From JACZWL01 sp046756445 (GTDB lineage Bacteria > Pseudomonadota > Gammaproteobacteria > Steroidobacterales > Woeseiaceae), in assembly GCA_046756445.1 (NCBI GenBank), contig JBHHWI010000001.1, positions 9,169 to 73,168 of the forward strand: a stretch of DNA of 64,000 nt. Reading direction: 5' to 3'. Below the pieces are notes generated by a model, which had not been told where the DNA came from, searched no databases, and worked only from the letters and a program-made list of their open reading frames with translations. Shown here one piece after another: positions 63,915 through 64,000 of the stretch. The translations under genes and the position numbers were made by a program. How positions within the stretch are numbered: position 1 is the stretch's first letter; every line of letters begins with the position of its first letter.

Positions 63915-64000
63915 CTCCTGCAGTGTGCGATAACGGCCCGGAAACCTTTCGACCCTAAATTATTACCTCGGGGTCGTGCACTGTCGGCAGCATTTGTGCA
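63915..64000 (+). ncRNA. ssrS: Probable 6S RNA, 5' part
   Basis: Directly after zapA, where ssrS is found across gammaproteobacteria, the sequence CTGCAGTGTGCGATAACGG continues into a CGACCCTAAATTATTACC stretch and GGGGTCGTGCAC. This resembles the 5' strand and central-bubble side of 6S RNA, which binds sigma-70 RNA polymerase in stationary phase. Only the 5' half is in the window, so the closing 3' strand cannot be checked; the exact 5' end is a guess. Confidence 0.5.

Overview
The window is about 64 kb of gene-dense, GC-rich chromosome from a gammaproteobacterium. The gene orders mreBCD-mrdAB-mltB-rlpA-dacA-ybeD-lipB, amgK/murU-lptD-surA-pdxA-rsmA-apaGH and ygfB-pepP-ubiH-ubiI beside zapA and a probable 6S RNA are typical of that class. 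Several accessory genes (DUF885 peptidase, kynurenine monooxygenase, sulfotransferase-like protein, PQQ sugar dehydrogenase) suggest a free-living, perhaps marine, heterotroph. I cannot name the genus.

Layout. 1-4.7 kb: tail of a cysteine synthase, cystathionine beta-synthase, prmC-ppiB-moeB and a cupin. 4.7-14.5 kb (minus strand): gatCAB-hslO, then an ArsR/methyltransferase regulator (SahR-like) with metF and metH, so methionine synthesis sits under a probable SAH-sensing switch. 14.6-24.0 kb (plus): cell-shape and peptidoglycan cluster ending in lipB. 24.0-26.4 kb (minus): small accessory genes, a toxin-antitoxin pair and two near-identical attC-like sites, which look like integron cassettes without an integrase. 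26.5-34.9 kb: MurNAc recycling (amgK, murU) divergent from the lptD-surA-pdxA-rsmA run, then apaG-apaH. 34.9-38.6 kb: kmo converging on lgt-thyA-folA, with a 273-bp inverted-repeat element between thyA and folA. 38.7-49.2 kb: thioredoxin-fold DUF255 protein, two fold-type IV aminotransferases around a sulfotransferase-like gene, PQQ sugar dehydrogenase, GFA protein, HAD hydrolase, an M23 peptidase and a tandem-domain HtrA/Deg7-like protease. 49.3-54.5 kb: glycine cleavage operon gcvT-gcvH-gcvPA-tpx-gcvPB behind a tandem glycine riboswitch. 54.5-64 kb: DUF885 peptidase, then ygfB-pepP-ubiH-ubiI running into a 7TM inactive-transglutaminase/ATP-grasp pair, and on the other strand a TIGR02449-type protein, zapA and the start of 6S RNA.

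Most of the window is housekeeping. The least ordinary parts are the attC-flanked cassettes, the TA-flanked miniature element at folA, the bacterial Deg7/Nma111-type protease, a thiol peroxidase without its resolving cysteine inside the gcv operon, and genes (pdxA, amgK) whose conserved N-termini have no ATG, GTG or TTG start. No tRNA, rRNA or CRISPR array was seen. Apart from the riboswitch leader of gcvT, no gene-free stretch exceeds 300 bases.
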